A stretch of 64,000 bases of DNA from Sipunculus nudus (lineage: Eukaryota > Annelida > Sipuncula > Golfingiida > Sipunculidae): NCBI GenBank assembly GCA_026874595.1, contig CM049315.1, positions 67,093,916-67,157,915 of the forward strand. Reading direction: 5' to 3'. The notes beneath the pieces were generated by a model, which saw only the letters and a program-made list of their open reading frames with translations, had not been told where the DNA came from and ran no database searches. Both the position numbers and the translations under genes were made by a program. The first letter of the stretch is position 1, and the number at the start of each line of letters is the position of its first letter. Positions 60,326 through 64,000 of the stretch are shown in pieces.

Positions 60326-60343
60326 GAAATATTTGAAATTAAG
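60326..60343 (+). CDS. RAD50: Putative 18-nt RAD50 microexon
   Basis: Directly joining the exons ending at 55684 and starting at 60548 is in frame but leaves the protein about seven residues shorter than vertebrate RAD50 here (EENIDNIKRNHNLALGR). In the intron, an unusually good acceptor (TTTATATTGTTTTAG) is followed after 18 bases by AAG/GTAGCC. The bases encode EIFEIK, phase 0 both sides, resembling the vertebrate ENIDNIK segment in position and pattern. RNA evidence would be needed, and a chance match is possible. Confidence 0.45.
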
Positions 60344-60547
60344 GTAGCCTGGAAACACTTTTCTCAGAGTGCCAGTTATATTGTGTACTTTGGAGTTGAG
60401 GAGTTCTGGTAGGTACAACTACTACAAGTGAAATAAGTGTACCGTAAAGCCTAATCATAGATAATCATACTGCACTATGAATCCTTCAATCTTCCTTTTT
60501 ATCACCAGCATACAACTACCGGAGTTATAATTATGGTTTACTTCCAG

Positions 60548-60673
60548 AAACATACTGCTGATGGGCGCAAGACAACTCTTCAAGAACAGATTGCTAGCAA
60601 GCGAAGAGAACTACGAGACCCAATGTATGCCACAGCAGAAAAAGATTACAGAGACAAATTGATTGCTCTAAGG
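60548..60673 (+). CDS. RAD50: RAD50 exon: end of descending coiled coil
   Basis: A 42-codon phase 0 exon with acceptor TTTACTTCCAG and donor AGG/GTTAGT. It reads KHTADGRKTTLQEQIASKRR, then ELRDPMYATAEKDYRDKLIA and LR, matching vertebrate GRQKGYEEEI and [20 protein letters not shown]. The R-E-L-R-(E/D)-P block precedes the return into the ATPase head. Confidence 0.95.
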
Positions 60674-61489
60674 GTTAGTGCATTGTTTATTTGTTTGACA
60701 TTACCTCTTTATAGTATTTGTTAAAAATAGAACAATAGTTGACATGTTATGATAAGCCATCTTTGTTACCAGGTTATCTCAGCTATGGGAATTGATATCT
60801 TCTTAGAGTTGTGATGGTGGATAAAATATTTTTAGTCATTAATGTATTCAGGTAACAGTAGTGTCCATTCGTACATGTCTGTCTGTGAACCTTTGGTGTC
60901 GCCCCAATAACTTGCCAGGAATTCTAAGGATTTTCACTGTGAATATTTGTCCATGAATTGTCTCGCCTGGTTCTTTTCTCATAAAAATCTCTGCGTATTC
61001 TTTGATATCAGAGGTCTTCAGACTCCTTTGTCTTGTCACTGCTATAACTTGCTGAGGAATAAGATGGATTTTCATGGTGAATATTAACCAATGAGGTATC
61101 TGACCTAAGTTTGATTTGCAACAAAAGCTGCACATGTTAAATAAAGTCAGCTGTCAGAGAGACTGGCAGCAAGTGTATTGCAGTACTCTTGTTATTATTT
61201 GTTTAGTGTTTACATTGTTTTACTATAATTTAAAACTTTAACTTTGAATCAAATTAAAGTGCTTGTAATCTAACTTGCATCTTATATCTTATTATCCCTT
61301 CACAACTAACTATTGATTTGAGGTCATGTTTTGCAAGCTCAAGGTCACAGAACGGCCCTCCTGATTTTCAAACTGTAATACACCCAGTCTTATTATGCTC
61401 CATTGTGAGGGAATGCTCTGTTTTGTGGTCCTCGTGTTTTATGTTTCATCTTGTAATATTCATAATGTTCCTTCTGTGTGTCTTTTCAG
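60674..61489. other. RAD50 intron with a family D-like fragment
   Basis: Family D-like text lies at about 60858-61115. The rest is unrecognised, with no exon between the flanking phase 0 exons. Confidence 0.6.
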
Positions 61490-61542
61490 ACCACAGAAAT
61501 AGCCAGCAGTGACTTAGAAAAGTACTACAAGGCACTTGACAG
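61490..61542 (+). CDS. RAD50: RAD50 exon: TTE-YYKALD block
   Basis: A 53-bp exon with acceptor TGTGTCTTTTCAG and donor AG/GTAAAG. It reads TTEIASSDLEKYYKALD plus a split codon, against vertebrate TTELVNKDLDIYYKTLDQ. The next exon completes the split codon and gives S-AIM, matching vertebrate QAIM. Confidence 0.95.
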
Positions 61543-61973
61543 GTAAAGGATATATTTTAGAAATTATTCTGTTGATGGCGCCATGTACAAGTTTACGACA
61601 GTTAAAAAATAGGAAGGTGGTTCTTTGTATTATACAGTGGTAACATTTTAACTGACAACATGTCATACCTGAACGGCTGGAGTTTATAGTTTACAGATAA
61701 ATTTGTCAAAAAAGGATCATCATGAATGCAGTGATTTGGATCATAACATTTTCTAAACAGAACCAAACCAATTATTCTCATTGTCATGCAGATGAGTTAA
61801 AACAACTTTAGTTGTCATGTTGACATTTACCATAGTTTCAACAGTGAATTTGGTTGTAATGGTAACCTTTATTGTTTTTATGACTTTTATTGAAATAGAG
61901 ATCTATGTATAATAAGAGGGCACATCTAGTTAAGTTGTCATGGTGATTTTGGTTGTCACGGTGTCATCCACAG

Positions 61974-62059
61974 TGCCATCATGAGGTACCACAGATGTAA
62001 GATGGAGGAACTGAATAAGATCATCAGGGAGCGCTGGAGAAACACGTACAAGGGGAATG
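61974..62059 (+). CDS. RAD50: RAD50 exon: entry to C-terminal ATPase lobe (KMEELNKII)
   Basis: An 86-bp exon with acceptor CATCCACAG and donor AATG/GTGGGT. It reads AIMRYHRCKMEELNKIIRER then WRNTYKGN, against vertebrate [39 protein letters not shown] is a hallmark of RAD50. It leaves one G that, with an AC or AT start, makes the Asp of the expected D-I-x-x-I-x-I segment. The next exon was not found intact in the window; its start appears only as duplicated copies at 63131-63278. Confidence 0.96.
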
Positions 62060-62214
62060 GTGGGTGTAACAGTAATACTTATATTTATAAAAGGGTGCCA
62101 CATATATCTGTGGAATTATTTAATAATAATAATAATATTTTATTTTATATAGCGTAAAAATCCACAGAGTGCTCTAAAACTGTGTACAAATGATACGAAT
62201 AAACATAAAATACA

Positions 62215-62572
62215 CAACTATTAATCTAAAAAGTATCCCTGAACACAATAAAAGTCTCTTTTTGTACTAAAAGAATGTATGAATAAGATTGGTTTTAATT
62301 TACTCCTAAACTGAGAGTAACTGGACATGGCTGTCAAGAATGCTGGAAGACCATTCCACATTTTTGGCCTGCCATTCTGCACAATAGTTGATTTAGTGAA
62401 AGGAACATTCCATGATATTGATAATTTCACTCATTGTTCAACTGGCAGCCAGTGAAGAGAGTACAGAACTGGTTTTATGTGTTCAGATCTTGATTTCCCT
62501 GTGAGAATTCCAGCTGCCACATTCTGAATACACTGCAGGTGATTCAGTGGAATAGATGTTGCACAGCATAAA
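62215..62572 (-). pseudogene. Non-LTR retrotransposon fragment: C-terminal end of reverse transcriptase
   Basis: On the minus strand the frame reads LNHLQCIQNVAAGILTGK then HIKPVLYSLHWLPVEQ, a stop, and KMWNGLPAFLTAMSSYSQFR and SKLKPILF. These are the family's conserved LQ-(R)-VQN-AAR, HI-PVL-LHWLPV and WN-LP-(x)n-F-KLK-LF signatures from the end of CR1/L2/Jockey-like LINE ORF2. Roughly 60-70 residues normally lying between the two blocks are missing, so this is an internally deleted dead copy. It is followed toward lower coordinates by an ATT/AAT-rich stretch. Confidence 0.8.
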
Positions 62573-62869
62573 AGCAAGTTGCAGTACTCTAACTAAGTCA
62601 TTATAAATGGTTGAATGACAGATTTGTCTATTTACTTAAATCTGAACTGTTTGATGAGTATATATTTTGAGTGTACATTTTGACCAGGCTGTTATAAATC
62701 TTCTCCTTGTAGATAGGAACTCCTATAAAGTGAAGTAAAATACTTTGTATATATACAGTTATAAATTGGAACCTTTTGTTAATCATATATACACTTAACA
62801 ACCAGAATGACAAATAACAACACCAGTTATCACACAGATATACACACAAATTTATTCCATAAAAATGAA

Positions 62870-62924
<55 letters not shown>

Positions 62925-63114
62925 GCACACACCATTGGTGCTCATCCCATTTCTTGTTATATATCGACTTTAAAGGAAATCTTGAAAATTTAATATTTTG
63001 CTAAAGGACCAGTTCCATCTAAGATTTTGTAACAGCTACATTCAATCTTTGGTCAGGTAGATTCAGGCAAAATCGGCACATGTTATCAGATTGTTTTAAT
63101 CAATGTACAAAATG
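62573..63114. other. RAD50 intron between the LINE fragment and the acceptor array
   Basis: Contains the GT/AT compound microsatellite at 62868-62925. No further feature seen. Confidence 0.6.
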
Positions 63115-63278
63115 TTAATGTGTATTTTAGACAAAGATACCATTGAGATCATTTTGTGTGTTTTAGACAAAGATACCATAGAGATCATTTTGTATATTTT
63201 AGACAAAGATACCATAGAGATCATTTTGTGTGTTATAGATATAGATACCATAGAGATCATTTTGTGTTTATAGACATA
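63115..63278 (+). repeat. 36-bp array of a RAD50-like 3' splice site and exon start
   Basis: Copies of (A)TTTTAG or (T)TATAG followed by ACAAAGATACCATAGAGATC begin after the AG at 63131, 63167, 63203, 63239 and 63274 (periods 36, 36, 36 and 35). With the G left by the exon ending at 62059, the copies read D-K-D-T-I-E-I, and the fourth reads D-I-D-T-I-E-I, the pattern expected next in RAD50. The fifth copy stops after ACATA, where another repeat begins. No copy continues into the rest of the expected exon. Confidence 0.9.
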
Positions 63279-64000
63279 CCATAAAATCTCCACTTAAAAC
63301 CGCGGTTTAATCAAGAAATTAAAAATCTTGAAATCAGGTTGTTTTCCTGAAAGCACTGTGCGGTTTTTACTAGTAGGGTTTCCTGAATAACTTCCCGGCA
63401 GACATCATTTTTGGGCCGGCGAGGGGGCGATAATATGGCGATTTTCGAAGGCCGCACATAGCAGCAGTCTCGCATGCATGGGAGCCGTGTGTAAATTTAT
63501 TATTTATGATTATTTGTTATTTTTAAATTAAATGTTGCTGATTATCTATCGTGCGATGTATAAATTGTTATAAAAATCTTGGTAATCATCACCAAATAAT
63601 ACGTTTATAACACCCCTACTGTGAGACAGCGATTTTCGAAGGCCGCACATAGCAGCAGTCTCGCATGCATGGGAGCCGTGTGTAAATTTATTATTTATGA
63701 TTATTTGTTATTTTTAAATTAAATGTTGCTGATTATCTATCGTGCGATGTATAAATTGTTATAAAAATCTTGGTAATCGTCACCAAAATAATACGTTTAT
63801 AACACCCCTACTGTAAGAAAGCGGCCCACTTCGTTGGGCATTGTCAAGCAAAATTGAAATAAATGCCTACTTTAAACCCATTTGCGGCATTATTTAGCAA
63901 AGATTATTTGTTTGAAACATAAAATGAATAAAAAACTGAGTCATAAAGGGTCGCACAATGGCGGACGTTCGTTTTAAAATTAAGATTGAGTGCCGCCATG
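63279..64000. mobile_element. TA-flanked element, left part only, inserted in the acceptor array
   Basis: It starts CCATAAAATCTCCACTTAAA immediately after a TA, the same end architecture (TA then CC-(A/G)-T) as the two elements at 29026 and 30859. It interrupts the fifth copy of the RAD50 acceptor repeat between ACATA and the expected GATACC. The right end is not in the window, so classification is inference. It contains a 191-bp tandem duplication. Confidence 0.55.
63438..63822. repeat. 191-bp tandem direct duplication
   Basis: GCGATTTTCGAAGGCCGCAC starts at 63438 and again at 63629. The copies remain nearly identical through the segment ending AACACCCCTACTG. The unit has a GC-rich head with CpG sites (GGCCGCACATAGCAGCAG) and an A+T-rich tail. 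It lies inside the presumed element starting at 63279. Confidence 0.93.

Larger units (their letters stand above)
1097..62059 (+). other. RAD50: RAD50 gene (internal part; both ends lie outside the window)
   Basis: Gene-level entry. The exons listed below join in order with consistent reading-frame phase at every junction and give about 540 residues that follow animal RAD50 from just before the zinc hook to the start of the C-terminal ATPase lobe. Known role of the family: RAD50 dimerises through its zinc hook, binds MRE11 near the ATPase heads and tethers DNA ends in the nucleus. Inference: the N-terminal Walker A lobe and the C-terminal signature and Walker B exons lie upstream and downstream of the window. 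The intron at 3330-36338 is about 33 kb and hosts a nested antisense ORF. Confidence 0.95.

Overview
This is eukaryotic DNA. It has spliced genes with canonical GT-AG introns, an intron of about 33 kb, many interspersed repeats, minisatellites and homopolymer runs, and no prokaryotic gene organisation. The repeat landscape (many related elements starting AGCTCAGCTGACT, long A+T-rich introns, TA-flanked inverted-repeat elements) suggests a lophotrochozoan, most likely a mollusc such as a bivalve. That placement is inference from memory of such repeats, not a database result.

The backbone is one gene, RAD50, on the + strand. It encodes the SMC-like ATPase/coiled-coil subunit of the MRE11-RAD50-NBS1 DNA double-strand-break repair complex. 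Fourteen exons are well supported by homology, splice sites and perfect phase agreement, and one 18-nt microexon is plausible. They encode about 540 residues: the end of the outgoing coiled coil, the zinc hook (CPLC, exon at 2000-2135), the whole returning coiled coil, and the start of the C-terminal ATPase lobe. The 5' exons (Walker A lobe) and the 3' exons (signature motif, Walker B) lie outside the window.

Layout: 1-3329, three exons around the zinc hook; 3330-36338, a giant intron holding a nested minus-strand single-exon ORF (8509-9804), a 388-bp direct duplication, several DNA-transposon remnants, Helentron-like nested elements and receptor-motif-rich repeats; 36339-49937, seven exons separated by repeat-rich introns; 49938-55510, a TA-flanked element butted against a 3.1-kb array of a 34-bp minisatellite; 55511-62059, the last five exons; 62060-64000, an intron with a truncated LINE fragment, then an array of duplicated 3' splice sites interrupted by another transposable element that runs off the window.

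The most unusual signal is that three separate RAD50 splice junctions have been tandemly duplicated together with exon sequence: a 5' splice site twice (period 63 bp, 1180-1304), a 5' splice site seven times (period 48 bp, 36402-36725), and a 3' splice site five times (period 36 bp, 63131-63278). The 48- and 36-bp units are whole numbers of codons and are partly open in the RAD50 frame, so variable exon ends are conceivable. The last acceptor copy is cut by a TA-targeting element five bases into the predicted exon.
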